Shown here: positions 1-11,935 of the stretch, piece after piece
Position numbering within the stretch: position 1 is the stretch's first letter
Layout: each line of letters opens with the position of its first letter
DNA from: Albidovulum sediminis
GTDB taxonomy: Bacteria; Pseudomonadota; Alphaproteobacteria; Rhodobacterales; Rhodobacteraceae
Assembly: GCF_025380365.1 (NCBI RefSeq)
Contig: NZ_JAOCQF010000006.1
Coordinates: 36,299-100,298 of the forward strand
Direction: 5' to 3'
Length of the DNA stretch: 64,000 nt
Notes under the pieces: generated by a model
The model's database searches: none
What the model saw: the letters and a program-made list of their open reading frames with translations, nothing else
What the model was told of the DNA's origin: nothing
Position numbers and translations under genes: made by a program

Positions 1-755
1 TCAAGGAGATGTTCCGCGCGGTCGATGTCCTGATGGTCGACGATGTCCAGTTCATCGCCGGAAAGGACTCGACGCAGGAGGAGTTCTTCCACACCTTCAA
101 CGCGCTGGTAGACCAGAACAAGCAGATCGTGATCTCCGCCGACCGCGCGCCCGGCGAGATCAAGGACCTGGAGGAGCGGATCAAGAGCCGCCTGCAATGC
201 GGCCTGGTGGTCGACCTGCATCCGACCGACTACGAGTTGCGGCTGGGCATCCTTCAGCAGAAGGCCGAAGCCTACCGCGCCCGTCACGGTGGCCTGGAAA
301 TGGCCGATGGCATCCTCGAGTTCCTCGCTCACCGGATCACGACCAACGTCCGCGTGCTGGAAGGCGCGCTGACACGGCTTTTCGCCTTCGCCTCGCTGGT
401 CGGGCGGGAAATCACGCTCGACCTCGCGCAGGATTGCCTCGCGGACATCCTGCGGGCCTCCGAGCGCAAGATCACGATCGAGGAGATTCAGCGCAAGGTC
501 GCGGAACACTACAACATCCGGCTGTCCGACATGATCGGGCCCAAGCGGATGCGCACCATCGCCAGGCCCCGCCAGATCGCGATGTATCTTGCCAAGAACA
601 TGACCACTCGCTCCCTGCCCGAGATCGGACGCCGCTTCGGCGGGCGCGATCACACCACGATCATGCACGGCATCCGCAAGATCGAGGAGTTGAAGGGAAG
701 CGACAGCCAGCTGTCCGAGGATCTGAGCCTGCTGCGGCGGCTGCTGGAATCCTGA
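1..755 (+). CDS. dnaA: Chromosomal replication initiator DnaA, C-terminal part (5' end outside window)
   Basis: The reading frame is open from the window edge (codons in phase from base 3), so only the last ~250 residues are present. They begin just before the Walker B strand of the AAA+ domain (VLMVDDVQF), continue through the sensor and lid region, and end with the DNA-binding domain IV, which carries the DnaA signature [12 protein letters not shown]. DnaA binds DnaA boxes at oriC and opens the duplex for loading of the replicative helicase. dnaN and recF follow on the same strand, the classic order. No cluster of DnaA boxes was noticed between dnaA and dnaN, so oriC is probably elsewhere. 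Identification is secure; the true start lies upstream of the window. Confidence 0.97.
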   Translation, partial: KEMFRAVDVLMVDDVQFIAGKDSTQEEFFHTFNALVDQNKQIVISADRAPGEIKDLEERIKSRLQCGLVVDLHPTDYELRLGILQQKAEAYRARHGGLEMADGILEFLAHRITTNVRVLEGALTRLFAFASLVGREITLDLAQDCLADILRASERKITIEEIQRKVAEHYNIRLSDMIGPKRMRTIARPRQIAMYLAKNMTTRSLPEIGRRFGGRDHTTIMHGIRKIEELKGSDSQLSEDLSLLRRLLES

Positions 756-878
756 CCCGCCGCGCACGGCCCTGGCCTTTGTTCAGGCGGGGCCTGCCTC
801 AGGTGCGCAGGAGGGATACTTCTTGAGCGTTGGGAAAAATTTGTTAATCCTGCCCTCCCGGCAAATCAGGGGACGGAA

Positions 879-1997
879 ATGAAGATCAGCATCGAACGCG
901 CGACCCTTCTAAAGGCGGTCGGGCAGGCCCAGTCGGTGGTCGAGCGGCGGAACACGATCCCGATTCTCGCCAACGTGCTGATCGAGGCCGAAGGCAGCAC
1001 CGTCAGTTTCCGCGCCACTGACCTCGACATCGAGGTCGTGGACCGGGCGCCTGCGCAGGTGGAACGGGCGGGTGCCACGACCGTATCGGCGGTCATGCTG
1101 CATGAAATCGTGCGCAAGCTGCCCGACGGCGCCCTGGTGCAGATCACCTCCGACGCCGCCGCAGGCCGCCTGACGGTCGAGGCGGGGCGATCCACATTCT
1201 CGCTCGCAACGTTGCCCAGGGAAGATTTTCCGGTGATGGCATCGTCGGAATACACCGCCAACTTTTCGGCGCCCGCCCCGGTTCTCCGGCGGCTGTTCGA
1301 CAAGTCGAAGTTCGCCATCTCGACCGAGGAAACCCGGTACTACCTGAACGGCGTCTACATGCATGTGGCCACGGGCGAGGGCGGCCCGGTGCTACGCTGC
1401 GTGGCGACCGACGGGCACCGTCTGGCGCGCATCGACGCGCCCCTGCCCGAAGGGGCGCAGGGCATGCCGGGCGTCATCATTCCGCGCAAGACCGTGGGCG
1501 AGTTGCGCAAGCTTCTGGACGACGACGAGTCGAACATCGCCGTCTCGGTCTCCGAAACCAAGGTGCGTTTCGCCACGCCGGCGATCACGCTGACCTCGAA
1601 GGTGATCGACGGGACGTTCCCGGACTATACGCGCGTCATCCCCGTCGCGAACACCCGCCGGCTTGAGGTCGACGCGGCCGAGTTTGCCAAGGCCGTCGAC
1701 CGTGTGGCCACCGTGTCGTCGGAACGGTCGCGCGCGGTGAAGCTGCAACTGGACGAGGATCGCCTGGTGCTTTCCGTCAACGCACCCGATGCCGGTGCGG
1801 CCGAAGAGGAACTGGCGGTCGCCTATGGTGACGATCGCCTGGAGATCGGGTTCAACGCGAAATACCTGCTGGAGATCGCCAGTCAGGTCGACCGGGAAAA
1901 TGCGGTGTTCCTCTTCAACTCCTCCGGCGACCCGACCCTGATGCGGGAAGGCAACGACATGTCCGCGGTCTATGTCGTGATGCCGATGCGCGTCTGA
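879..1997 (+). CDS. dnaN: DNA polymerase III beta sliding clamp
   Basis: This 372-aa protein has the normal length for the beta clamp. It starts MKISIERATLLKAVGQAQSVV and ends YVVMPMRV, both typical of the family, and the body shows the three-fold repeated clamp domains. The clamp dimer encircles DNA and tethers polymerase III and other clamp partners. It lies 123 bp downstream of dnaA; that gap contains a short run rich in A/T (about 833-848), but I could not define a convincing promoter there. The start ATG follows GGGGACGGAA, an adequate ribosome binding site. Confidence 0.98.
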   Translation: MKISIERATLLKAVGQAQSVVERRNTIPILANVLIEAEGSTVSFRATDLDIEVVDRAPAQVERAGATTVSAVMLHEIVRKLPDGALVQITSDAAAGRLTVEAGRSTFSLATLPREDFPVMASSEYTANFSAPAPVLRRLFDKSKFAISTEETRYYLNGVYMHVATGEGGPVLRCVATDGHRLARIDAPLPEGAQGMPGVIIPRKTVGELRKLLDDDESNIAVSVSETKVRFATPAITLTSKVIDGTFPDYTRVIPVANTRRLEVDAAEFAKAVDRVATVSSERSRAVKLQLDEDRLVLSVNAPDAGAAEEELAVAYGDDRLEIGFNAKYLLEIASQVDRENAVFLFNSSGDPTLMREGNDMSAVYVVMPMRV

Positions 1998-2037
1998 TTG
2001 GCTGCCCGGCCGGAGCCTCGATCGAAAGGCACAAGAC

Positions 2038-3153
2038 GTGCCGCGACTTGCCGTCGATAACCTGCTGATCTCGCATTTCCGTTCGCACCGCCGGACGGAA
2101 ATGGCTTTCGAAGGCCGCCCGGTCGCTATCTTCGGGCCGAACGGGGCCGGCAAGACCAATATCCTCGAGGCGCTTTCCCTTCTGTCGCCCGGGCGCGGGC
2201 TGCGACGGGCGGGCGCGGAGGAGCTTGCGAGGCGGCCCGAGTCGCTAGGCTGGAAGATCCGCGCCTCGGTGGACTGCATCGGTCAGGTCCACGAGATCGA
2301 GACCTTTGCCGAACCCGGCAGCAGCCGGTCGGTTCTCGTCGACGGCAAGCCGGTCGCGCAGGCAGTTCTCGGTCGGATCGTCCGCATGCTCTGGCTCGTG
2401 CCGGCGATGGACCGGCTCTGGATCGAAGGTGCAGAGGGCCGGCGCCGCTTTCTGGACCGGATGACCTTGTCCTTCGATCCCGGCCACGCCGAGGCTGTCC
2501 TGACCTATGAGAAGGCCATGCGGGAAAGGAACCGGCTGCTCAAGGACGACGTGCGCGATCCGCGCTGGTATGGCGCGCTCGAGGCGCAGATGGCGGGGGC
2601 GGGCGCGGCCATTCAGGCTAGCCGCCGCGCAGCCGTGGATCGCGTGACAGCGGCCCAGACGGGGACGGAAGGTGCGTTTCCGAAGGCCGATCTGACGATC
2701 GTCGCGCCCGAGGGAGAGGAGGCCATCGACGGCGCCGACGCCCTTGCGGAGGCACTGGCCCGGGGCCGGTCACGCGACATTGCTGCCGGACGAACACTGA
2801 CCGGGCCGCACCGGACCGATCTGGCCGCGATCTATGCGGCCAAGGGCACACCCGCAGCGCAGGCGTCCACGGGCGAACAGAAGGCGCTGTTGCTGTCGCT
2901 CGTGCTTGCCAACGCCCGTGCCCTGGCGGAGGATTACGGCGCCCCTCCGATCCTGCTTCTGGACGAAGTGGCTGCACATCTCGATGCGGGCCGCAGGGCC
3001 TTGCTTTACGACGAGATCTGTGCACTCGGCGCGCAGGCGTTCTTGACCGGGACGGGGGCGGACCTGTTCGAAGGCCTGGGCGCCCGCGCGCAGGTCTTCG
3101 AGGTCGCCGACACTGACGGCCAGTCCCGCGCCGTCGAAAGGACCATCGCATGA
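2038..3153 (+). CDS. recF: DNA replication and repair protein RecF (GTG start)
   Basis: A 371-aa SMC-like ATPase of standard RecF length. The Walker A motif GPNGAGKT is at residues 33-40, and a late ILLLDEVAAHLD segment supplies Walker B and the D-loop. RecF acts with RecO and RecR to load RecA at single-stranded gaps. The start is GTG at 2038; the protein then reads PRLAVDNLLISHFRSH, matching the usual RecF N-terminus, so a later ATG would remove conserved residues. It sits 40 bp after dnaN. Its stop codon overlaps the start of the next gene in an ATGA arrangement, implying translational coupling. Confidence 0.95.
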   Translation: MPRLAVDNLLISHFRSHRRTEMAFEGRPVAIFGPNGAGKTNILEALSLLSPGRGLRRAGAEELARRPESLGWKIRASVDCIGQVHEIETFAEPGSSRSVLVDGKPVAQAVLGRIVRMLWLVPAMDRLWIEGAEGRRRFLDRMTLSFDPGHAEAVLTYEKAMRERNRLLKDDVRDPRWYGALEAQMAGAGAAIQASRRAAVDRVTAAQTGTEGAFPKADLTIVAPEGEEAIDGADALAEALARGRSRDIAAGRTLTGPHRTDLAAIYAAKGTPAAQASTGEQKALLLSLVLANARALAEDYGAPPILLLDEVAAHLDAGRRALLYDEICALGAQAFLTGTGADLFEGLGARAQVFEVADTDGQSRAVERTIA

Positions 3154-3593
3154 CCCCCCAGCGCGTCACCCTGATTACCCTTGGCGTCGATGACATCGCC
3201 CGTTCGCGCGCCTTCTACGAGGCGCTTGGCTGGCAACCCGCAGAGGCGCATGAGGAGGTCGTCTTCTACCAGATGCATGGGGCGGTCTTGGCCCTGTTCG
3301 GTCGTTCGGCCCTGGCTCAGGATCAGGGGCGACCGGCTGCGCTTCTCGGCACCGGGGCCATCGCGCTCGCGCAGAATTTTCCGACCGAGGCAGAGGTCGA
3401 TGTCGCCTGGTCGGCGGCATTGGCGGCAGGGGCAACCCCTCTGAAGGCGCCGGAAAAGGTCTTCTGGGGTGGCTATTCGGGTTACTACGCCGACCCCGAT
3501 GGGCACGTCTGGGAACTTGCCATGAACCCGTTCTGGCCGCTCGCGCAGGACGGCAGCCTGACGCTGCCGCTGCGCCCCTCGGAAAGCCCCTGA
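3150..3593 (+). CDS. VOC-fold (glyoxalase/bleomycin-resistance-like) protein
   Basis: A 147-aa single-domain protein. It opens with a strand and helix typical of the VOC fold (LITLGVDDIARSRAFYEALGW) and ends with the matching second-half signature GYYADPDGHVWELAMNP. VOC proteins are small metal-dependent enzymes or ligand-binding proteins; the substrate here cannot be deduced. The ATG overlaps the recF stop by four bases, so it is probably co-translated with recF. The combination looks like a chance operon partner rather than a replication function. Family call is firm, function unknown. Confidence 0.85.
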   Translation: MTPQRVTLITLGVDDIARSRAFYEALGWQPAEAHEEVVFYQMHGAVLALFGRSALAQDQGRPAALLGTGAIALAQNFPTEAEVDVAWSAALAAGATPLKAPEKVFWGGYSGYYADPDGHVWELAMNPFWPLAQDGSLTLPLRPSESP

Positions 3594-3665
3594 AATCCCG
3601 TTGAATGTTCCGCGCCGGCGTGCAAGCGTCGCGCCGCATGCCACGGACGGATTTCGCAGGTTTTC

Positions 3666-6807
<3,142 letters not shown>

Positions 6808-7046
6808 TCGGGCCGCTGCCGCAGTGCGGCGTCCCCGGTATCCGGCCTTGTCAAAGGATCGGGATCGAGTTGCGACCTCTGGTCGCGCAGAGGTGATCCG
6901 GCGGCGCCGGACGTGTCGCTCCTGTCTGCATATCGGTCGGAATAGCGGCAATAGGACCGTGCTGCAGTTGCATGATGCGCCGACACTGCCTAAGCTTGGC
7001 GCAACTCCGGCAAAGACCGGAGTGGGATGAACACGGGGAGAACGAA
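6808..7046. other. Intergenic region between gyrB and the polyamine-type ABC transporter
   Basis: About 240 bases without a supportable gene. Some short G/C-rich inverted repeats occur just after gyrB (GCCGC and GCGGC around 6811-6830), but none is followed by a T run. The promoter of the transporter operon must lie here or upstream, yet no convincing -35/-10 pair was found. Confidence 0.5.
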
Positions 7047-8147
7047 TTGACCGACCACGGTGCCGGGGACGCGTTTGTCCTATTCGAGAGGGTCCAGAAA
7101 AGCTACGACGGCGAAACCCTCGTGGTGAAGGACCTGAACCTGTCCATCGCCAAGGGTGAATTCCTGACGATGCTCGGGCCTTCCGGTTCCGGCAAGACCA
7201 CCTGCCTGATGATGCTCGCCGGGTTCGAGACGGCCACCCACGGCGAGATCAGGCTGGCCGGGCGCCCGATCAACAACATTCCGCCGCACAAGCGCGGAAT
7301 CGGCATGGTGTTCCAGAACTACGCGCTGTTTCCGCACATGACGATCGCCGAGAACCTCGCCTTCCCGCTCGAGGTTCGCAAGATGGGCAAGTCGGAGCGT
7401 GAGGAGAAGGTTCGCCGCGCGCTCGACATGGTGCAGATGGGCAAATTCGGCGGCCGTCGCCCGGCGCAGCTTTCTGGCGGCCAGCAGCAGCGGGTCGCAC
7501 TTGCCCGCGCGCTGGTGTTCGAGCCTGAGCTTGTCCTGATGGACGAACCCCTCGGCGCGCTCGACAAGCAGCTGCGCGAGCATATGCAGTTCGAGATCAA
7601 GCGCATCGCCGATGGCCTCGGAATCACCGTGGTCTATGTGACCCACGACCAGACCGAGGCGCTGACGATGTCGGACCGCGTCGCCGTCTTCAACGACGGC
7701 GTGATCCAGCAGCTTGCCCCGCCCGACAAGCTTTACGAGGAGCCGGAGAACAGCTTCGTCGCCCAGTTCATCGGCGAGAACAACACCCTGGAAGGCGTGG
7801 TCAAGGAGATCCGGAACGGCGTTGCGCTGGTCGAGCTTGACGACGGCGAGCTGATCGACTGCAAACCGGTCAACGTGTCGCGGCCGGGTGAGCGGACGCG
7901 CGTTTCGATCCGCCCCGAGCGGGTCGAGATGAACAAGGCGCGGCTTCAGCCGGGCGCCCATACGCTCAAGGCGGAAGTGCTTGAGTTCATCTACATGGGC
8001 GACATCTTCCGGACCCGCCTTCGCGTGGCCGGGAACGACGAATTCGTGGTCAAGACGCGCAACGCGCCGGATCAGCGCCGGATGCAGCCCGGCGAACAGA
8101 TCGAAATCGGCTGGTTGCCCACCGACTGCAGGGCGCTTGACGCCTGA
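7047..8147 (+). CDS. potA: ABC transporter ATP-binding protein, spermidine/putrescine type (TTG start)
   Basis: A 366-aa ATPase of the PotA/CUT1 type. The Walker A motif GPSGSGKT is at residues 44-51. Further in are the Q-loop region, the signature LSGGQQQR, Walker [13 protein letters not shown] and the switch histidine in [13 protein letters not shown]. The C-terminal third is a TOBE regulatory domain. I choose the TTG at 7047 because GGGGAG lies just upstream and the encoded [16 protein letters not shown] matches family N-termini; in-frame ATG codons near 6972 lack a ribosome site. It energises import by the binding protein and two permeases encoded next. The exact polyamine or related substrate is inferred from family only. 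Confidence 0.92.
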   Translation: MTDHGAGDAFVLFERVQKSYDGETLVVKDLNLSIAKGEFLTMLGPSGSGKTTCLMMLAGFETATHGEIRLAGRPINNIPPHKRGIGMVFQNYALFPHMTIAENLAFPLEVRKMGKSEREEKVRRALDMVQMGKFGGRRPAQLSGGQQQRVALARALVFEPELVLMDEPLGALDKQLREHMQFEIKRIADGLGITVVYVTHDQTEALTMSDRVAVFNDGVIQQLAPPDKLYEEPENSFVAQFIGENNTLEGVVKEIRNGVALVELDDGELIDCKPVNVSRPGERTRVSIRPERVEMNKARLQPGAHTLKAEVLEFIYMGDIFRTRLRVAGNDEFVVKTRNAPDQRRMQPGEQIEIGWLPTDCRALDA

Positions 8148-8156
8148 CGAACTGGG

Positions 8157-8178
8157 CGGGGCCTTTCCCGGGGCCCCG
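8157..8178 (+). promoter_or_regulatory. Short G/C hairpin between ATPase and binding-protein genes
   Basis: CGGGGCC (8157-8163) and GGCCCCG (8172-8178) can form a 7-bp stem with an 8-nt loop, starting ten bases after the ATPase stop. There is no T run, so it is more likely an mRNA-processing or stability element than a full terminator. Confidence 0.35.
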
Positions 8179-8217
8179 GATCGCCCTTTGATTTCGGGAA
8201 CCGATAGGGAGACATAA

Positions 8218-9312
8218 ATGAAAACCACCCACCTGCTTCTCGCAACGTCTGCGCTGGCCATGTCGGCCGGTGCGGCCAGTGCGGTCGACCTGACCTTCGT
8301 GTCCTGGGGCGGCGCCTACCAGGAATCGCAGCTCAAGGCCTATGCCGAGCCCTACATGGCGGCGCACCCCGACGTGAACATCATCTGGGACGAAAGCTCG
8401 GCCGAAGCCGTGGCCAAGCTGCGGGCGATGAACGAAGCCGGCAACCTGACCTGGGACCTCGTCGACGTGACGGTGTCGGACTCGATGCGTCTGTGTGACG
8501 AAGGGCTCGCCCGTCCCATCGATGGCGCGACGGAACTTGCCGCCGCCCCCGATGGGACCGACGCCGACACCGACTTCGGCGCCACCCGCGTGAACGAGTG
8601 CTTCGTGCCGCAGATCGTCTATTCGACCACCTGGGGCTACCGCACCGACCTCGTTGGCGATACGCCTCCGACCTCGGTCTGCGATGTCTTCGACCTCGCG
8701 AAGTATCCCGGCAAGCGGGCGATGCAGAAGCGTCCGATCGACAACGTCGAATGGGCGCTCTACTGCGACGGCGTTGCCAAGGAAGACATCTACAGCGTGC
8801 TGTCGACCGACGAGGGCGTCGCGCGCGCCTTCGCCAAGCTCGACACGATCAAGGACCAGGTCGTCTGGTGGACCGCCGGTGCTGAAACGCCGCAGCTTCT
8901 GGCCGATGGCGAAGTGGTGATGGGCTCGACCTTCAACGGCCGTCTGTTCTCGGCCATCGCCGAGCAGAACCAGCCGATCGGGATGCTGTGGGACATGCAG
9001 TCCTACGACATCGACGGCTGGATTGTGCCGACGGGCCTGTCGCCCGAGAAGGAAGCGATCGTGATGGACTTCCTGATGTTCGCGACCGACACGCAGCGTC
9101 TGGCCGATCAGGCCAAGTACATCTCCTACGGCCCGGCCCGCGCATCTTCGGCGCCGCTTGTCGGCAAGCATGAGGCGCTTGGCATCGAAATGGCGCCGCA
9201 CATGCCGACCGACCCGGCCAACGCCACCAACGTGCTTCACTACGACTACACCTGGTGGGCGGATCATCGCGACGACATCGATGCGAAGTTCCAGGCCTGG
9301 CTTGCCCAGTGA
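8218..9312 (+). CDS. Periplasmic substrate-binding protein of the polyamine-type ABC importer
   Basis: A 364-aa protein with a clear Sec signal peptide (MKTTHLLLATSALAMSAGA, cleavage near ASA-VDL). The mature part starts DLTFVSWGGAYQESQ, characteristic of PotD-like and related family 1 extracellular solute-binding proteins. It delivers the ligand to the two permeases encoded downstream. It starts 70 bp after the ATPase gene with a good ribosome site (AGGGAGACATAA). It is flanked by hairpins on both sides, a common arrangement for making more binding protein than permease. The ligand (spermidine, putrescine or another cationic or organic compound) cannot be fixed from sequence. Confidence 0.9.
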   Translation: MKTTHLLLATSALAMSAGAASAVDLTFVSWGGAYQESQLKAYAEPYMAAHPDVNIIWDESSAEAVAKLRAMNEAGNLTWDLVDVTVSDSMRLCDEGLARPIDGATELAAAPDGTDADTDFGATRVNECFVPQIVYSTTWGYRTDLVGDTPPTSVCDVFDLAKYPGKRAMQKRPIDNVEWALYCDGVAKEDIYSVLSTDEGVARAFAKLDTIKDQVVWWTAGAETPQLLADGEVVMGSTFNGRLFSAIAEQNQPIGMLWDMQSYDIDGWIVPTGLSPEKEAIVMDFLMFATDTQRLADQAKYISYGPARASSAPLVGKHEALGIEMAPHMPTDPANATNVLHYDYTWWADHRDDIDAKFQAWLAQ

Positions 9313-9323
9313 TCTGATCTGAC

Positions 9324-9349
9324 GGGGCGGGGCCTTGCGGCCCCGCCCC
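9324..9349 (+). terminator. Strong 11-bp hairpin after the binding-protein gene
   Basis: GGGGCGGGGCC (9324-9334) pairs perfectly with GGCCCCGCCCC (9339-9349) around a TTGC loop. It begins 11 bases after the binding-protein stop and 48 bases before the permease start. No T tract follows, so partial termination or 3'-end protection of the upstream message is the likely role. Confidence 0.65.
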
Positions 9350-9397
9350 CCATTCGTTTGTCGATTTAGCAACGAGACAAGACCAAACGGGGGGATG

Positions 9398-10669
9398 ATG
9401 AGCGAGACAACCCACGCCGGCCCCATGCTGGCCGCGGACGGAACGCCGCTGAAGCGCTCTCTGGCCCGCGCCTTGCGCCGCCAGAAGCTCAGGGCGCTCG
9501 CCTTGATCGCGCCCTTGCTGATCTTCGTTCTGTTGACCTTTGTCACGCCGATCGTTTCGATGCTTTGGCGTTCGGTCGAGAACGCGATCGTCCCGGAGAC
9601 GCTGCCGCTGACGGTCGAGGCGCTGAAGGACTGGGACCCCACCCGAGGCGAACTGCCGGAAGAGGCAGTCTTTGCCGCCATGGTCACCGATCTCCAGGCC
9701 GCCGTTAAGGCCAAGACCCATACCAAGCTCGGGACCCGGCTGAACTACGAGAACCCCGGGATCTCCTCCCTGTTTCGCTCGACGGGCCGTAACGTGGGCA
9801 AGTGGGACCTGGCCGCGGATGGCCCGTTCAAGGAAAAGCTGATCGAGGCGGACAAGGGCTGGGGCGATATCGAGGTCTGGAAGACCCTGCAACGCTATAG
9901 CGGGCACTACACCGCCGGCTACTTCCTGAACGCCGCGGACCTCGAAAATACGGCCGAGGGCATCCAGCTGCGCCCGGAAGAGCAGCGCATCTACATGACG
10001 CTGTTCATACGCACGATGTGGATGTCGCTGATGATCACCGGATCATGCCTTCTGCTCGGCTATCCGGTCGCCTGGCTTCTGGCCAACCTGCGGGCGTCGA
10101 CGTCGAATGTCCTCATGATTCTGGTGCTGCTGCCGTTCTGGACCTCGCTTTTGGTGCGAACCTCGGCCTGGAAAGTGCTTCTCCAGCAGCAGGGCGTGAT
10201 CAACGACCTGCTGGTGTGGGTCGGGCTGGTCGATGATGCAAACAGGCTGGTGATGATCAACAACCAGTTCGGCACCATCATCGCCATGACGCATATCCTC
10301 CTGCCGTTCATGATCCTGCCGCTCTATTCGGTCATGAAGACGATCCCGCCCAGCTACCTGCGTGCGGCGAAGTCGCTGGGGGCCACCAACTGGACGGCGT
10401 TCTGGCGGGTCTATTTCCCGCAGTCGGTCCCCGGGATCGGCGCGGGTTCGATCCTCGTGTTCATCCTTGCGATCGGTTACTACATCACGCCCGAACTGGT
10501 GGGCGGCACGCAGGGCGTGTTCATCTCCAACCGGATCGCATTCCACATATCGTCGTCGCTCAACTGGGGGCTTGCCGCTGCGCTGGGGACCATCCTGCTC
10601 AGCCTCGTGCTGCTGCTCTACTATGTCTACGACAAGATCGTGGGCATCGATAACGTGAAGCTGGGGTAA
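9398..10669 (+). CDS. ABC transporter permease, PotB-like, with a large periplasmic loop
   Basis: A 423-aa inner-membrane permease starting at the second ATG of an ATGATG pair, 4-9 bases after a GGGGGG ribosome site. After the first transmembrane helix (around LIAPLLIFVLLTFVTPIVSM) comes an unusually long hydrophilic stretch of roughly 140 residues before the next helix, predicted periplasmic. The C-terminal half carries the binding-protein-dependent permease domain with its EAA-like loop (RAAKSLGATNWTAFWRVYFP). It pairs with the next permease and the ATPase encoded at 7047. Comparable long loops occur in some alphaproteobacterial relatives; E. coli PotB (about 275 aa) lacks it. Confidence 0.88.
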   Translation: MSETTHAGPMLAADGTPLKRSLARALRRQKLRALALIAPLLIFVLLTFVTPIVSMLWRSVENAIVPETLPLTVEALKDWDPTRGELPEEAVFAAMVTDLQAAVKAKTHTKLGTRLNYENPGISSLFRSTGRNVGKWDLAADGPFKEKLIEADKGWGDIEVWKTLQRYSGHYTAGYFLNAADLENTAEGIQLRPEEQRIYMTLFIRTMWMSLMITGSCLLLGYPVAWLLANLRASTSNVLMILVLLPFWTSLLVRTSAWKVLLQQQGVINDLLVWVGLVDDANRLVMINNQFGTIIAMTHILLPFMILPLYSVMKTIPPSYLRAAKSLGATNWTAFWRVYFPQSVPGIGAGSILVFILAIGYYITPELVGGTQGVFISNRIAFHISSSLNWGLAAALGTILLSLVLLLYYVYDKIVGIDNVKLG

Positions 10670-10674
10670 GGGAC

Positions 10675-11892
10675 ATGACCATCAGGACTTCCATCGTCCC
10701 GACACCGAGCCTTGCGGGATTTACCCTACCGATCAACGCCGTTGCTGGCGCGCTTCTCGGCTATCTGGTCGGGACCGCCAAGGGCAACCCGGTCCTTGGG
10801 GCCGCCGCCGGTGCCGTCTTTGCGGCGCTTCTTGCGCTCGTCATCCTTCGCTTTGCCCCTAAGCGTAGCCTGGGCCGCCTGGCCGGTGCCGTCATCACTG
10901 GCGTGGTCGGACTCGCGCTGGCAGGAATTGCCGGACTGGTCTTCGGCGCGCTGGTCGGTCTTGTCCTGAGCTGGCTTGCCTACTGGCTGCACACCGGGGA
11001 CTACCGTTCCAACGTTCCGGTCTACGCGACATCGGGCGACGTGCTCTGGAGCAATACCTTCCGATTGATCTGCGGTCTGATCTTCTTTTTCCTGATCGCG
11101 CCCATCGCGGTGGTCATTCCGCTAAGCTTCAATGCAGAGAATTTCTTCACCTTCACTCCGGCGATGCTCGCTCTCGATCCCGATGGCTACTCGCTGAAGC
11201 ATTACCAGGACTTCATGACCAACCCTGACTGGCTCAGGCCGCTGAAGAACTCTTTCATCATCGCGCCTTTCGCCACCATCATCTCGGTGTCGCTGGGCAC
11301 GCTGGCCGCGATCGGGCTTTCCCAGAGCCACGTTCCCGGGCGCCGGGCGATCATGGCCATCCTGATTTCCCCGATGATCGTGCCGCTGATCATCTCCGCC
11401 ACCGGCATGTTCTTCTTCTACTCCGGGCTGGGCGTCTTCCTTGAGGATACGCTTCATTTCTCCAAGGATCTGTCGGGCTACATCAAGGTGATCCTGGCCC
11501 ACGCCGTGCTGGGTATTCCGTTCGTCATCATCACCGTCACCGCGACGCTGGTCGGCTTCGACCGTTCGCTGACGCGGGCGGCGGCCAACATGGGTGCGGG
11601 ACCGGTCCGCACGTTCTTCAAGGTGCAGATGCCGCTCATCCTGCCGGGCGTCATCTCGGGGGGGCTGTTTGCCTTCATCACCTCGTTCGACGAGGTGGTG
11701 GTGGTTCTGTTCGTCGGCTCGGCGGTGCAGAAGACGCTGCCATGGCAGATGTTCACCGGCCTGCGCGAGCAGATCTCTCCCACCATCCTGGCCGTCGCGA
11801 CGATCCTCGTGGTGATCTCGATCCTGCTGCTCACCACGCTTGAACTGCTGCGCCGCCGGTCCGAGCGGCTGCGCGGGATGAGCCCGAGCTAA
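10675..11892 (+). CDS. ABC transporter permease, PotC-like, with a glycine-rich N-terminal membrane extension
   Basis: A 405-aa permease, well above the ~265 aa of classical PotC. Residues ~15-105 form extra hydrophobic segments rich in glycine and alanine (for example AGAVITGVVGLALAGIAGLV), before the normal first helix near RLICGLIFFFLIAPIAVVI. The rest is a standard permease domain with the EAA-like loop RAAANMGAGPVRTFFKVQMP. It begins five bases after the preceding permease stop, so the two are translated together. The function of the extension is unknown; it could help assembly with the enlarged partner permease. Confidence 0.88.
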   Translation: MTIRTSIVPTPSLAGFTLPINAVAGALLGYLVGTAKGNPVLGAAAGAVFAALLALVILRFAPKRSLGRLAGAVITGVVGLALAGIAGLVFGALVGLVLSWLAYWLHTGDYRSNVPVYATSGDVLWSNTFRLICGLIFFFLIAPIAVVIPLSFNAENFFTFTPAMLALDPDGYSLKHYQDFMTNPDWLRPLKNSFIIAPFATIISVSLGTLAAIGLSQSHVPGRRAIMAILISPMIVPLIISATGMFFFYSGLGVFLEDTLHFSKDLSGYIKVILAHAVLGIPFVIITVTATLVGFDRSLTRAAANMGAGPVRTFFKVQMPLILPGVISGGLFAFITSFDEVVVVLFVGSAVQKTLPWQMFTGLREQISPTILAVATILVVISILLLTTLELLRRRSERLRGMSPS

Positions 11893-11909
11893 GCCTGGGC
11901 GATGGGCCA

Positions 11910-11935
11910 CCGGCATCCCGCTGGCGGGATGCCGG
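11910..11935. terminator. Bidirectional hairpin between convergent permease and DUF1989 genes
   Basis: CCGGCATCCCGC (11910-11921) and GCGGGATGCCGG (11924-11935) are perfect inverted copies with a minimal loop. The hairpin lies 18 bases after the permease stop and directly abuts the stop codon of the minus-strand DUF1989 gene, so it probably ends transcripts from both sides. Confidence 0.7.

Noticed and set aside
823..851. Possible dnaN promoter with TTGAGC and an A/T-rich run
   Set aside because: No acceptable -10 hexamer lies at 16-18 bases from the -35 candidate.
8050..9726. A 558-codon minus-strand open frame across the binding-protein gene
   Set aside because: It covers the signal-peptide-bearing binding protein on the other strand and shows no motif; codon-position shadow.
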